Assembly: GCA_028023455.1 (NCBI GenBank)
Contig: JAQFVV010000158.1
Coordinates: 1,924,001-1,988,000 of the forward strand
DNA length: 64,000 nt
DNA from: Epiperipatus broadwayi
Taxonomy: Eukaryota > Onychophora > Udeonychophora > Euonychophora > Peripatidae
Reading direction: 5' to 3'
Position numbers and translations under genes: made by a program. The first letter of the stretch is position 1. The number at the start of each line of letters is the position of its first letter. Positions 12,386 through 23,519 of the stretch are shown here, piece after piece. The notes under the pieces were generated by a model. That model had not been told where the DNA came from. It was given only the letters and a program-made list of their open reading frames with translations, and ran no database searches.

Positions 12386-12601
12386 ATCATTACAACATTT
12401 TTTGCATTAAAGTGTATATAAGGGAAATTAAAGCAATATATATATATTAATAATAAAAAGTCAGATGTCACATGACTTATATATATCTTGCACTTACAAA
12501 TATGTAACATTAAGAGCATGCTAATGAGCTCTAAACAAGCTTTTTTTTTATTTATGATAAATGTTGCTACAAGAGAAGGCATTCAAATCATTTTATCTTG
12601 G

Positions 12602-12658
12602 ATTGACCCCATCCCCAGACCGGTTTCGACCTATGGGTCTCTTCAGTGAATAAATTAA
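12602..12658 (-). ncRNA. Hammerhead ribozyme motif, family B (core intact)
   Basis: Minus strand: CTGAAGA (12640-12646), stem II GACC-CATA-GGTC, GAAA (12624-12627), CCGG, then UC, with predicted cleavage after the C at 12618. All invariant core positions are present. The 3' strand of stem I (TGGGGATGGGG) is intact, but the 5' strand is replaced by TTATTCA, so stem I is weak. Family knowledge: type I hammerheads self-cleave RNA to give 5'-OH and 2',3'-cyclic phosphate ends. Confidence 0.75.
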
Positions 12659-12662
12659 TCTA

Positions 12663-12722
12663 ATGTCCCAACTCCTCACTGAAGAGACCCATAGGTCAAA
12701 ATCAGTCTGGGGATGGGGACAA
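12663..12722 (+). ncRNA. Hammerhead ribozyme motif, family B (G12 lost)
   Basis: CTGAAGA (12679-12685) and stem II GACC-CATA-GGTC are followed by AAAA where GAAA is expected. Stem I is the best in the family: TCCTCA pairs with TGGGGA, an internal loop AAC/TG follows, then TGTCCC pairs with GGGACA. The single G-to-A change at the catalytic G12 lies in a TCG context and looks like CpG decay; it should abolish cleavage. Confidence 0.75.
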
Positions 12723-13039
12723 TCCAAGATAAAATGATTTGAATGCCTTCTCTTGTAGTAGCATTTATCATAAATATAAAAAAAGCTTGTTTAGAGCTCA
12801 TCAGCATGCTCTTAATTTTACATATTTGTAAGTGCAAGCTATATATAAGTCATGTGACATCTGACTTTTTATTATTACTATTATTATTTTACTGTTGGGT
12901 CTTTGGCTAAATTAAATGACAAAGCCTACTAATATATGGAGTATCTGAATGAAGTTCAGGCCCATATAATTTTTTCAGTTGGAGAGCTGACTTTAAAGAC
13001 ATGTAGATGTTTAAAAGTTTCAGATCTTCTTCTAACAAT

Positions 13040-13252
13040 TAACTTTTAGATAAATGCTTTGCTTGAGTTTGTTTTTTGAATCTAATGTCCCAACTCCTCA
13101 CTGAAGAGACCCATAGGTCGAAACCGTTCTGGGGATGTGGACAATCCAAGATAAAATGATTTGAATGCCTTCACTCGTAGTAGCATTTATCATAAATATA
13201 AAAAAAAGCTTGTTTAGAGCTCATTAGCATGCTCTTAATATTACATATATAT
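13040..13252 (+). repeat. Family B element, single-arm copy
   Basis: One unfolded copy of the arm seen at 12665-12866, starting near AACTTTTAGATAAATGCTT and running to AGCATGCTCTTAATATTACAT. Its start matches the 32.7-kb element (AACTTTTAGATAGGTGCTT), which suggests that the full unit is ~200 bp with the ribozyme near its 5' third. Confidence 0.7.
13086..13143 (+). ncRNA. Hammerhead ribozyme motif, family B
   Basis: CTGAAGA (13101-13107), stem II GACC-CATA-GGTC, GAAA (13120-13123), CCGTTC, cleavage expected after C13129. Stem I pairs TCCTCA/TGGGGA and TGTCC/GGACA across an internal loop. The base before the UC reads T rather than G, so the short stem III is damaged. The core is otherwise complete. 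Confidence 0.75.
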
Positions 13253-14060
13253 ATATATGAATATATAAAGAAATGCAAAGAAAGTAAAAAAGAAAAATAA
13301 GAATATACTTCTTAAAGAAGATAGTAAGTTATTTATTTATAGGTATATAGATTTTTAATATATGTTTTGTGGGGAAAAGGGAGATCATTTAAAGGTTTAG
13401 GCATATATATATATCAAGAATTTAATTTTTTTTTAGTATATTTTTGATCAAAATATATTTCGAAAGGCAGGATGATTTAATAGGAGGAAGAACATCTTCA
13501 ACATTATTAATATTATGTAACTAGTAAACCTAGCTGAAAAAATATTAGTCTTGATGTCATTTGAAATGTCTTATTAAAAATTTACTAAATGAAATATTGT
13601 TTATTTTACATATTACATTTGTTAATGTTGAGATAAAAAAAAAATTATGTCTTATTTTAATATAGATAAAAAAAATCGAATATATTTAAAACAATGAAAA
13701 AAATTAAATGAAGAGAGCTTGCTGAATAAATGAACAAAGAAAAACAAAATTTTTATTATACATAGACATACTAAAAAAAAAGTTAGGAAAAATTAAAATT
13801 TAATAGTTTTCTTAATTAAAAAAATAAAAATATTTATCACATTAAAAATATGAGGATATATGTGTGATTATGATAATGAATTTGATTCACTGAGTACATA
13901 TTTTTTGAAATGAATTTAAGATTACAAATCACAAGTTATTAAAAGTTATAACTATATTTTTAAGATATGAAATTATTTATAATCTTGTTGTAATTTAAGC
14001 ATTAAAGTTGAGAAAAAGGAAATATTAAATATGGAAAATTTGTTTTCATTAATAATTTTC
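13253..14060. other. Unannotated AT-rich DNA
   Basis: A short TA microsatellite lies at about 13240-13260. Otherwise A/T-rich sequence without a recognisable gene or repeat. Confidence 0.5.
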
Positions 14061-14124
14061 ATTTGCCATTCATTAGACTAGAGATTCTCCACTTAATGAA
14101 TAATAGTTTTGTGTGTAGTTTTCA

Positions 14125-14438
14125 AACCACTAAACATCACATGATTACCATTGCTTATGCTTGCTCATAACTGTTATTAAAACAGGCAAAACTCTCCATA
14201 CAGTAGTGCCACTCAGTGCCAGACAGAGTAATCAATGGATGCCAAAAGGCTTGTGCATAAAATCCCTATCTTGTGCCTAATCATCAAATATCCCCAGACT
14301 AATTTTCTTAGTGATGAAGACCACAAGCCAGAAACTAGTCTGGAGATATTGGATGAGAAGGGCACTAGATAGGGATTTTATGCACAAGCTTTGTGATTTG
14401 CACTGAGTGATACTGTATGGAGAGTTTTGCCTGTTTTA
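14125..14438 (+). mobile_element. Family A palindromic HHR element with 12-bp TSD
   Basis: Exact direct repeats GTGTAGTTTTCA (14113-14124 and 14439-14450) bound it. The head TAAACATCACATGATTACCA is followed by a left arm (from CAGGCAAAACTCTCC) and an inverted right arm ending CTGTATGGAGAGTTTTGCC. The right arm holds a damaged HHR (14311-14360). The TSD shows insertion by a staggered-cut mechanism, probably LINE-type. Confidence 0.75.
14305..14360 (+). ncRNA. Decayed hammerhead motif, family A
   Basis: GTGATGA (14311-14317) replaces CTGATGA. A weak stem II (GAC/GCC), GAAA (14331-14334) and CTAGTC follow. The 5' strand of stem I is not preserved. The first invariant C is lost, so cleavage is not expected. 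Confidence 0.6.
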
Positions 14439-14514
14439 GTGTAGTTTTCACTATACCACTTGCATGAGAGTCGTGTAGTGAAAATTACACTACAAAAAAT
14501 TAATATTTGAAAAG

Positions 14515-17500
14515 AAAAAATTATTTACACCTTATTGTCCAAATTGTATACCAGTGAGATTAGTTGGCTTTGAATATTAGCAAGTTAGTGGAGAAAATGA
14601 AATACAGAATTGAGTACATGTGTTTGTGTTGCATCTTTTTATCATTCAATTTCATTGAATTTAAATATTATTATCTATGTCTGTTCAAATGAGTTGTGAA
14701 TTTTTATTCATTGTCTGTTTAGGTATATTTTGGTTATGGATAATTAATTTTAGCCCTGTCCTATAAATCATAGTTAGATATTTGAGCTAATAAATTTATG
14801 AATATTATAGTATAGAAAATATGATTTATATTTTCTGGCATAGAGGTAATGTATCCTGTTACACATGCCATTAAAGTTGCTTTTGAAATATTTTATGTTA
14901 TGGTTCAGGTGGAATTAAAATTTCCAGTAATTTTTATATATTTAGGTTTTCTGTGATGAATATTTGGCAATATAACAATATGTATTCCTTAGAAATTTGC
15001 GTAATTAACTCTATCTGTGAATTGTTTCAGAGTTAGTGTATTTCAATTTGAGCATGTATTATTGGAACTATAATCAAGATAAGGATCTTGAATGCTTAAT
15101 GATTATTACTAAAAAAACAAAAGTCATGAATTTCAAGATTAATTAATCTTCAGAAAAGTCAGTGAAATATTGAAAGAAACCTCATTTTTTAAAATATTAA
15201 TGTGTTACATGTCCACAACATTAATAAGGTTACGTTAGGAAACAGAATAATTATTATGAAAGCAAATAAACTTATTAAAGTAAGACCTGAGAATAAGACT
15301 TGTATAGGGAATATTCAAAGATAGAGACATACAGGCAGAATAGTTAGAGAAGTCAACCTCATCTAAAGCTCCATGTTAGGAATAAGTAATACCTTTGTGA
15401 AAAATGAGATATGCAGAAAAGTAACTCTGTAGTAAAGTTCATAAACCTTATGTATATGAATTGGAAAATGTGATATATAAGTAATCAATCAATACTGAAA
15501 GTGTATATATAATATATTTATAAAAGAGGATTATCAGACTAATATCTTTTTAGGCCTGTTTTTTTAGCATTGGAATTCATTCAATGTGAGAATCATAGAT
15601 ATTCATAATTTCTGGATATACACCGAAAATAACAGATTATGAAGTAAAAAAAAAAGAGAGAAATGAGAAGTCTCTCAAGGTAATGGTTTAGTGAATATCT
15701 TATAAATTTAATAAATAGTATTGTTGCTGTTATTTTATGAAGGGAGTAAACTCTAAAACTTAAGATGTGTGCATCTTGGTGGGGGAATAGGTAGAAATTC
15801 AACCTGTTATACTTTAGGTTCTGTAAAATCCAGTGGTGTTCAACTAAATTATAAACAGCCAGCAAGAAACCATCAGATAAGTTTTAAACTATTAATATCT
15901 TTTCTCCACATTTCAGCACTCATCTAATTGATAGTTATATTAATGATAAAAGATGTGAGACTCTCACAACTGTCTTAATAAAACAGATTACACACAAAGA
16001 ATAGGGAATAATTGAATATATATAGAATATTTAAAGTGAACAAATGTATATTTAAAATTTTTTATTATAATCTCTATGATTTGTGAATGATCTTGAATAG
16101 TCTTTCAAATCGAAAGGTCAAACAAAAGCAAAAAAAGTATATATAAAATAAATTTTATTTTGTTTAAGATTTTCAAATATTTTGGAACATGACAACAATA
16201 TAAGATAGGAAGACAATACCATAAACTATATTATCTCACAGGAATAAGTTGCTGGTTTCTCTTCTTACTTTAGTGACAGAGTTTCTTTTTATATTATTAT
16301 TCTCATATATTTTAATATTGAAAATTATTTTACCTTTTTTTCTTTGAAATATACTTCTACTTTTTATTTAAAGATAATTGCACTATTAAATTTTAACATT
16401 TTAGATAACATAAAGAAATATATGTTTCTATAGTAAATTTATTTAATATGATTACACAATGTAGATATGCCGATGAAATAATTACCCTCTCCTCTATCCC
16501 AGGCTCTTCAATTTCAATTTTCAGTTCCCATAAGAACAATGAAATGTTTTTTGAAAAAATAATCAAGCACATTTTAATTTTTTCAACAAATAATATAAGT
16601 TACAGATATTATAAACACTTTTTCAATATAAAAAATAATAAAGAAAGTGATATATTGCTTTTAAAACAATCATTGGATATATTCTATTGCTTTTAAGATA
16701 TCATTCAGGCAGTAAAAAGAAAATTTATATTTCAATCACCCTTTTTTTCTCTCCGGATTTTATTGAATAAATTCACATTAATTAAATGAACTGCTAAAGG
16801 CCACAAAAGATTAAACTAAATAAAATACTATTAGAAAAATTATTATTATTAAACTTTTATTTTTTGTATTTTAAATATCATATACTATTAAATACAGATA
16901 TTATAAAATAATAATTTAAATAAATAGAATATCTGATATTAATTATTAAAAATAAATATTATTTAAGAGTCTATCAGACTAAAAATGAAATAATTGTTTC
17001 TATATCAAATAGCTAAATCTAATACTGTGAGTTATATTTGCTTATACTGTATTGCATTTAAGTTGCACCACACATCACCCACTTGATTAGAACTACATTA
17101 ACATACGATGTTTCAAATGAATTCTGTTTATTTATTTATTTTATTTCTCTGCAAGATTTCAGATATAATTTACTAATGGAATTGGGGGGGGGGGTCTTTT
17201 TATAATATCCTGAAATAAAAAATAAAATGAGAAATATTTTTTAAAGCATTTTTCAATGTTATTTTACTGATATTGATTTAAAGGCTTTCTTCCGAATTGT
17301 AAGCTTTCAATAATTAGAAGGGGGAAAGACTAATATATAATTTAAAATAGTAGTTAATTAAAAAATAAGAGTACATATTAAATACCTTTTAAATATTTTT
17401 TAAAATTAAATATTAAGTGAACAGAAAATGTACTAGTTATGTTCTATATATGGTTGGTTGTATTTGTGGTTCACAGAATGGTTTGTATAGTCACTGCAAC

Positions 17501-18180
17501 AGGAATAATCCTATTTATGAGTGGCTGTCAATTATTATTACATCTTAATGCAATACAATATTTTTATTTTTCAGTCTAATTGTCAATGTAGACTGCGACA
17601 ATTTTGCAATGTTAACATGCTTTTTTCTCCTATAGAATTAAAAAATAATTTACTTTTAATAGACTTTCTTAACATTTTTTAAAAGCAATACTGGAAAAAT
17701 CGGATGCTTTTAAAGATTTTTGTCTCCCAAACTGCTTTTCGCAATTAGAGACCCGATTTTTAATAATATTTCTTACTTTTTTGGGGGTTTATTTACAAAT
17801 TAATATTTTCTCAATTTGAAATATTTTAAAGGTTTACACTTTCCATGTGGATATAATTAAATATAGAATTTATTTATCTAATAGAGAATATAACTCAAAC
17901 ACTTTGAAAAATAGTTATAAGTAATTTGGGGCTTTTCATTGTTAGTAGCAAGATGGTGATCCAAAGTGGATCTTCAATGCTGTAAAATAAGATTTTAATA
18001 TTTTAAAGTAATTCATTCAAAATTACTACAGTGAATGATTGATTACTAATTACAATTTCAACTGCATTTTAAATTGCAAATATTAGCGAACATTTATTTT
18101 AGTAAATATATAAAACATTTCCTCTGGTCGATAGAATTTACAATTATTTACATTTTATTTCCTGTATTTTTTTGCTTACG
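14515..18180. other. Unannotated AT-rich DNA
   Basis: There are no recognisable genes. A run of eleven G lies near 17183-17193. Short frames at 15593-15865 and 16448-16696 encode low-complexity peptides without domains. A GTCTC...GAGAC pair flanks about 17722-17752 (a possible hairpin) with no known function. Confidence 0.45.
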
Positions 18181-18189
18181 TTTTTTTTC

Positions 18190-18290
18190 TTCTTAGAAGT
18201 TCAAGCACCACAAGGCATAGAGCTGTAGCCTCAATTCATGGATTTTAGGGTCCAGGTCCATTACTCTACCATTGCAATAAATCCCAGAAT
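18190..18290 (-). repeat. Possible tRNA-derived SINE remnant
   Basis: On the minus strand AATGGTAGAGTAATGGACC resembles a tRNA D-arm/A box, and CCATGAATTGAGGCT is a possible eroded B box about 30 bases on. No tail or target-site duplication was found. Low confidence. Confidence 0.25.
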
Positions 18291-18599
18291 AATTATTGTC
18301 TGTTCTTAATAATTGGGAAAAAATTTCAAAGAATGATTAATTTTACTAAATGATTTCTATATGAGGGAAAGTGGCTGATTATTTTCTATACAAAATTATA
18401 TATTTTCTCGTCAAGATATTTTTTACTCTCAAGATTCAATATATCTAATCACAAAAATCACTATATTATTTTTATGAACATATCACATGATTTTTTAGCT
18501 TATAAAATGTATGATAAAACAAAATCATCTGTCTACTCAAGCGCCACCTACAACATTTTCAAATTTCAAGTTTTAGTTTGATTAAGTATAATGGAATTA

Positions 18600-20650
18600 A
18601 AGGTATTTGCTAATCTATGACTGCACTACTTCCTGCTCTTATTAATAAAATCAAAAAATAGAAACTGATCTGGGGATGAGGGTTTAGATGCACTGTCATC
18701 TGATAATTACTGATTATACCTTTTACTCAAGTCAGTAGAAAGCTGCTATTGTCTTATCACATTTTTGTGCTGATTAAATTAATGTAATTTATTATTTTTT
18801 AGTATGGTAAGTTACAATGTAAAAAAAAAAAAAAAAATCACATATAAAACACACAACAAATTCTCATCAAGAACAGAAAGAGAAAGAATTTCTTCTACTT
18901 ATAAAACATATTGCAAAACAGATATCATAGAAACCAAAAAAATCAACGTCTCTAGCTTGAATATTATATTAACTTATAGACTAATTCAAATTGCCAAAAG
19001 AAAAACAGTAGTGTAAATAAATGGATTCTGGATCTACTAATAATTCTCCTTCTAATACTTTGGATTTTAAAACTGTTCAAAGGTTTATAAAGAAAAATCA
19101 TTGTCTAATTTACAAGATGCTAATCTTGGGTCCAATAATTTTGTAAATATAATGAAACTATACGCAGACAAAAATAGAGTTAATTAACTATATCACACTA
19201 TACAAAAAATATCACCATTACTTATTTTACTAATGTCAAACTTTTGTGATTAAACTAACAATGCACCATTGATCCCAAGTCAATACAGTATTTTTAAAAA
19301 GTAAATCTATATTTCCTACTACAGTATTTCCACTTAATGTAAGCTTGAATAATCAATTGATGCCAGTGCTTAAGAAATACTATCCATTACTGTTCTGTTC
19401 ATATCCTCAAACTAGTTTTTAATTTATGGTTTTTAAAATAAGGAGTTTTGGATCTGGATATAATGTATCTTAATTTTTTTGGAAAAGTGTTTTAAATCTA
19501 AAAAAATCCAATTGCATTAGAACCAAATTCAAAATGCCTCATTATCAAAGCTGTAGATTAGAAACTAATAAGGAGATATATGGATAGAATATCATGGTAA
19601 AGGTTTATTAAATATTAACATTTGGAATCTATTGATTACTTAAACTTTCTTTAGGTGGTGGAACTGGGGAGGCTGTAATAGATTTTCTATTTAAAAGTGC
19701 AACAGTTTGAATTATGTGGTATTTTGCTGTTTTATAATAATTCTACCCAAGGAATATAAGTGCCTATAGCTATTAAAAAACTGAGGACTTTGAAATGAAT
19801 AGCAAAATGTACTATTGTGAGATTTATCTAACTATGCAAGGAAATTGGTTTAGATTCAAGAGAGTAAAATGCTTTTGAATTCCAGGCTAATAACCTAAAG
19901 TAAAAAAAAAAAAAACAAGTAAAAGATGGTTTCTGGAGAAAAGATGGATCTGATTTAAATAATCTAGGTGTTTTAAATATGAATTCAAAACTCCTCATTC
20001 ACAAAACTCTTATGCTAAAAACTAATCTGGAAATATTGATAGAATCAACTAGCATCTAGAGATTATTTAAATATATATTAGTCTGTAGAATTGGAATAGG
20101 AGAAATAAACAAAGATTACTGACTCACATTAATAAAAATAAAGAAATTACTTATTTCAATTCTCAGAAAAAATCAAACTGAGTCAACCTAATTTAATTTT
20201 CCCATTTCTGACTGATTATCATTCTGAATTGCCGAACATACCCTTATTAAAAACATAAAGCAAGAGCTCTTCTATCTTCTAGAATAAGCTTGAATAATCA
20301 GTGATTTGCAGAAGGTAACACATCTAAAGTCTACCACTGACTAGTTTCTGGCTTTTGTTTTTAGAAATGACAATGTTTTTTTAATTTCAGGCTTCTAGTT
20401 TAAATACAAAAGTAAACTTAAAAGTAATTTCTAGATGCATAATCCTATTATTCTAGCTTTAAACCCCAAATTTTTATTGACAAAAGTAAAATCCAGAAGC
20501 AGATCTGAAGATTTGAAAGTATTATCATCTTGTAATTATTGATTATTCAGTTTTACTATAGATAGCACTAGAATAGAGAGTTGCTCTTCTTTTATCACAC
20601 ATTGTGTAAACTAAAGAATCAAGTGATATGCTATAATCTGGTTCCAGAAG
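18600..20650. repeat. Decayed HHR-related repeats, both orientations
   Basis: Segments like the 3' half of the family A/B ribozyme recur: GAAACTGATCTGGGGATGAG (about 18661), GAAACTAATAAGGAGATAT (about 19561), AAAACTAATCTGGAAATATT (about 20017), and inverted ones at about 19405 and 20350 (CTAGTTTCTGGCTT). Shared downstream sequence includes TAATTACTGATTATACC / TAATTATTGATTATTCAG. The 5' core halves are lost. I read this as an old cluster of related elements with ~450-bp spacing in places. Confidence 0.4.
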
Positions 20651-20734
20651 AAGATTGAGAAACTACATTTATTATTGCTTATGAACATTAGAGAATTTAT
20701 AAAACAAGAAAATAAATACTAGAAATATATATAT

Positions 20735-22580
20735 ATATATAGTCATGTAGAGATTCCCTATCTGCCATACCAGGGCACCACTAGACTATTAGAACCTAGA
20801 AAATTTATATAATAGGCAGATATGTATGGGTAAGATTCAACAATTATTGACTGATAGTCCTAGCCACTAGCTCATGGAGTAGCTGAATTTTATAATATAA
20901 ATTTCAAACTTATTTTTAATTATATATTTCAAAGTATTATTAATCAAGATAAAATAATAAGTCACTGCCATTACTAATAAGACAAACACTTATTATGCAC
21001 ATAACATATATAAACCAGATTTGAGGATTAGATTATTTAACATTATTAGATAGATTTAAATCCTATTTATCTTAATATGCACAGATGGAAATTTTTATAT
21101 CATTTAATATTTTATAATGTTAAGCACAGATAGACTACATAGAATACATACTTGGAGACTCCAAATCATTTAACCTCAGACTAAATTTCACAGCTAAACC
21201 AATGCTAGCTTCCTGATAGCAACATGAAGGTGTTAGCATAAAACCCTGCTGACAGGAATGTGCATCTGTAGCATGATATTATTAAAGAAGTGATCCTCAT
21301 CCAGTACAGGAATGTGTATCTGTCTGGCAAAGGAATCGTATAAAACATATTAAGAAAATGAAATGATCCACATGGAAGGAGAGCGGTCCTTGCTGACCTA
21401 TAGTCCCTATCCATAGAGCGTAAAAAATAAAATGGTGTAGGGAATACCTCTATCATCATTAACAGCATGGTGGCTTCCTTTTGGTTGTGCTTTATTTTTG
21501 GCATTATGCCCTCTATGCTAATGTAGCACAAGAGAATAAGAATCTAATGTGACTTTTCATATTACATAAATATAAAACACTGTACATTCCTCCACCAGCA
21601 TTGCTTCAACTATGAAGCAAATAGTCCAAAATTAACTCCACACAATCTAATCTAAACTTAATAAATCTATGCAGCCATCTATACTTAACTTTAAATTTAA
21701 GAATTTAGTAAAAAAAGAAATGATTGATAGCAAATGATATATATGTAAGAGAGAAATATTAATAATTAATTTAGAGTTCTTTTTCTCATCAGATAAAAGC
21801 TTATTTAAAAGTTATGCTTAAGTTACAAATTAAAATTTGTTTAAGATATCTATTTAAAAGTTCATATTGCATATAAAAGTTTATACTTCCCAGTAAATCT
21901 TGATGAGTCCTCTGGATTGCAGCAGGTTATGGAAGTTCATCCTAGTTATCATGTTTTGTATATTGTTTTCTTTTGAGATGAAACCACTACTTGCCATTCA
22001 TTCAGGAACCGTCATTTGGAAGACTGCCTCAATTGGTGCAAATAAGGGAAACAAAATCTATTGTGAGTCGCCTACATTGTGGAGTCTGCAATACAATTGC
22101 CAAATATTTTAGACTGCCACTACCACTCAATCATTACTCAATTCCACTGTATTCAATTATTTTTTTTATTATAGTATTATGTCTCCCTTATCACAAATTT
22201 TTGAGTTGATTACTCCCGATGTTGCTCCAATCTTATTGGCCATGATGGTTTTCCTTTCTGGACTACGTGTTTGTTGGTAACTACATTGGCCAGTTTATTC
22301 CAAAGTGGGAAACACCATAATCTTTTAATTTTTATCTCTTATCTGATTTTTGATCGTTTAAGTGTCCCAAGGGTCCATTTGCTTTACATTTATTACATAT
22401 TAATAGAACAATCATTTTCATTCTAAGATTTAAACATAATTTTTGAATAGAAATTAATTAACATCATTATTTACTTTTATATTACTTTTAAAATAATAAT
22501 CTTTTATCTTTAGATTTTTTTTTTTAACTTACTTTTAAGTAATTATTTAATAGTTTTCCATCTGTGCAATTTTATAACTA
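20735..22580. repeat. Interspersed repeat, copy 2 (~1.85 kb)
   Basis: Diverged copy of 7040-9110. Matching blocks in order: GGGCACCACTAGAC...GAACCTAGAAAATTTATA...TAGGCAGATATG, CACTAGCTCATGGAGTAGC, TATGCACATAACATATATAAA, GCACAGATGG (about 21081), and near the end CCATCTGTGCAATTTTATAA (about 22559). The centre differs strongly between the copies. Frames at 21205-21531 and 21900-22209 encode no recognisable domain. Confidence 0.55.
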
Positions 22581-23019
22581 TTATTTGAATTTGGAATTTT
22601 TTTTATATATTAATTTTATTTACAGATCTTTTCCTTTTTAATTTTCATTTTAAAATGACAGCATATATATACCATTACAATATATATACTTTACATTAAA
22701 ACATCATGGACTTAAGATGTAAAAGTTAAAATGGAAATATTTCTTTATAATAATATTTATAAAATTTTAACTATAAAACAAATGTCAACAAATAACTAAA
22801 ACTGAAAATAAAAGTTAAAAGCATGTAATTTAATAATACCAATAGTATTTGTAGATGTACTTCTGGCTTAATGTAAGTCTGACAAATACTAATGTTATAC
22901 TAGATCATGTGGCTTCAGCTTGCATTACCAATTTTAATTAGTTGTTATCTAATTACCTCATAGTTGAAATTTTATTTAGATTATTACACAGAATAAATTC
23001 TGTTATATTTCAATGTATG

Positions 23020-23519
23020 TATTGAACCAGGTTCAAGGAAATTGCACGTTTATTGCTACTTTTAAAATTTTGTAACTAACTTTTGGAAACTTTGTAACTA
23101 TAGTGATGTACTGACCCTTCAAGCAGAGGAGTAGAATACCATTAATAGATTAACTGTCAATGGTACCCATGGCCAGATAAAGCTATACAAAGTATATCCT
23201 ATGGTCATGTTTCCAGTTCATAGCACTACTCAACTTCTAGATCAACACCTACATCCAGAGTACTTTATTTGTTTTGAATATTCAACTGAAGCACCATTTG
23301 ACCATATAAATTATATAGGGTCAGCATGCTTGGATGACAGGCCACAAATCTAACACTTGAAATATCCCAAGCTAGCTCATACTTTGTATTAGGGGTTCAG
23401 AGCATTTATTTAAGACATAAAAATAACTATACTCTTAAATTAATGGTGATGCAGGGACAAGAGAGATAGAGTAGACCAAATAACAATTAAGCAAACATTA
23501 TTTATTTACACACATATAT
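23020..23519 (+). repeat. LTR-like direct repeat, left copy
   Basis: About 500 bp matching 25853-26345 in the same orientation, starting near TGAACCAGGTTCA (relative TGAACTGGGTTCA) and ending AATTAAGCAAACATTATTTAT...CACACATATAT. By eye the copies are roughly four-fifths identical. The 2.3 kb between them carries no intact gag or pol. A solo-like pair of LTRs of a decayed element is the simplest reading. Confidence 0.5.

Larger units (their letters stand above)
12450..12868. repeat. Fold-back element, family B, with two HHRs
   Basis: Arms at about 12455-12645 and 12665-12866 are reverse complements ending in GTCAGATGTCACATGAC / GTCATGTGACATCTGAC. Internal landmarks are AAGAGCATGCTAATGAGCTC and AAATCATTTTATCTTGGAT. 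Each arm carries a hammerhead next to the centre. No protein is encoded. The sequence just inside the outer ends resembles the 6.0-kb copy. Confidence 0.8.
14065..14510. repeat. C-type repeat fragment split by a family A insertion
   Basis: The outer parts (about 14065-14124 and 14439-14505) match the termini of the 42.3-43.2-kb family C fold-back: CATTAGACTAGAG...AATGAATAATA on the left and GTAGTTTTCACTATACCACT...CATGAGAG on the right. They are split by the family A element at 14125-14438, so the nesting order is C first, A second. Confidence 0.6.
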
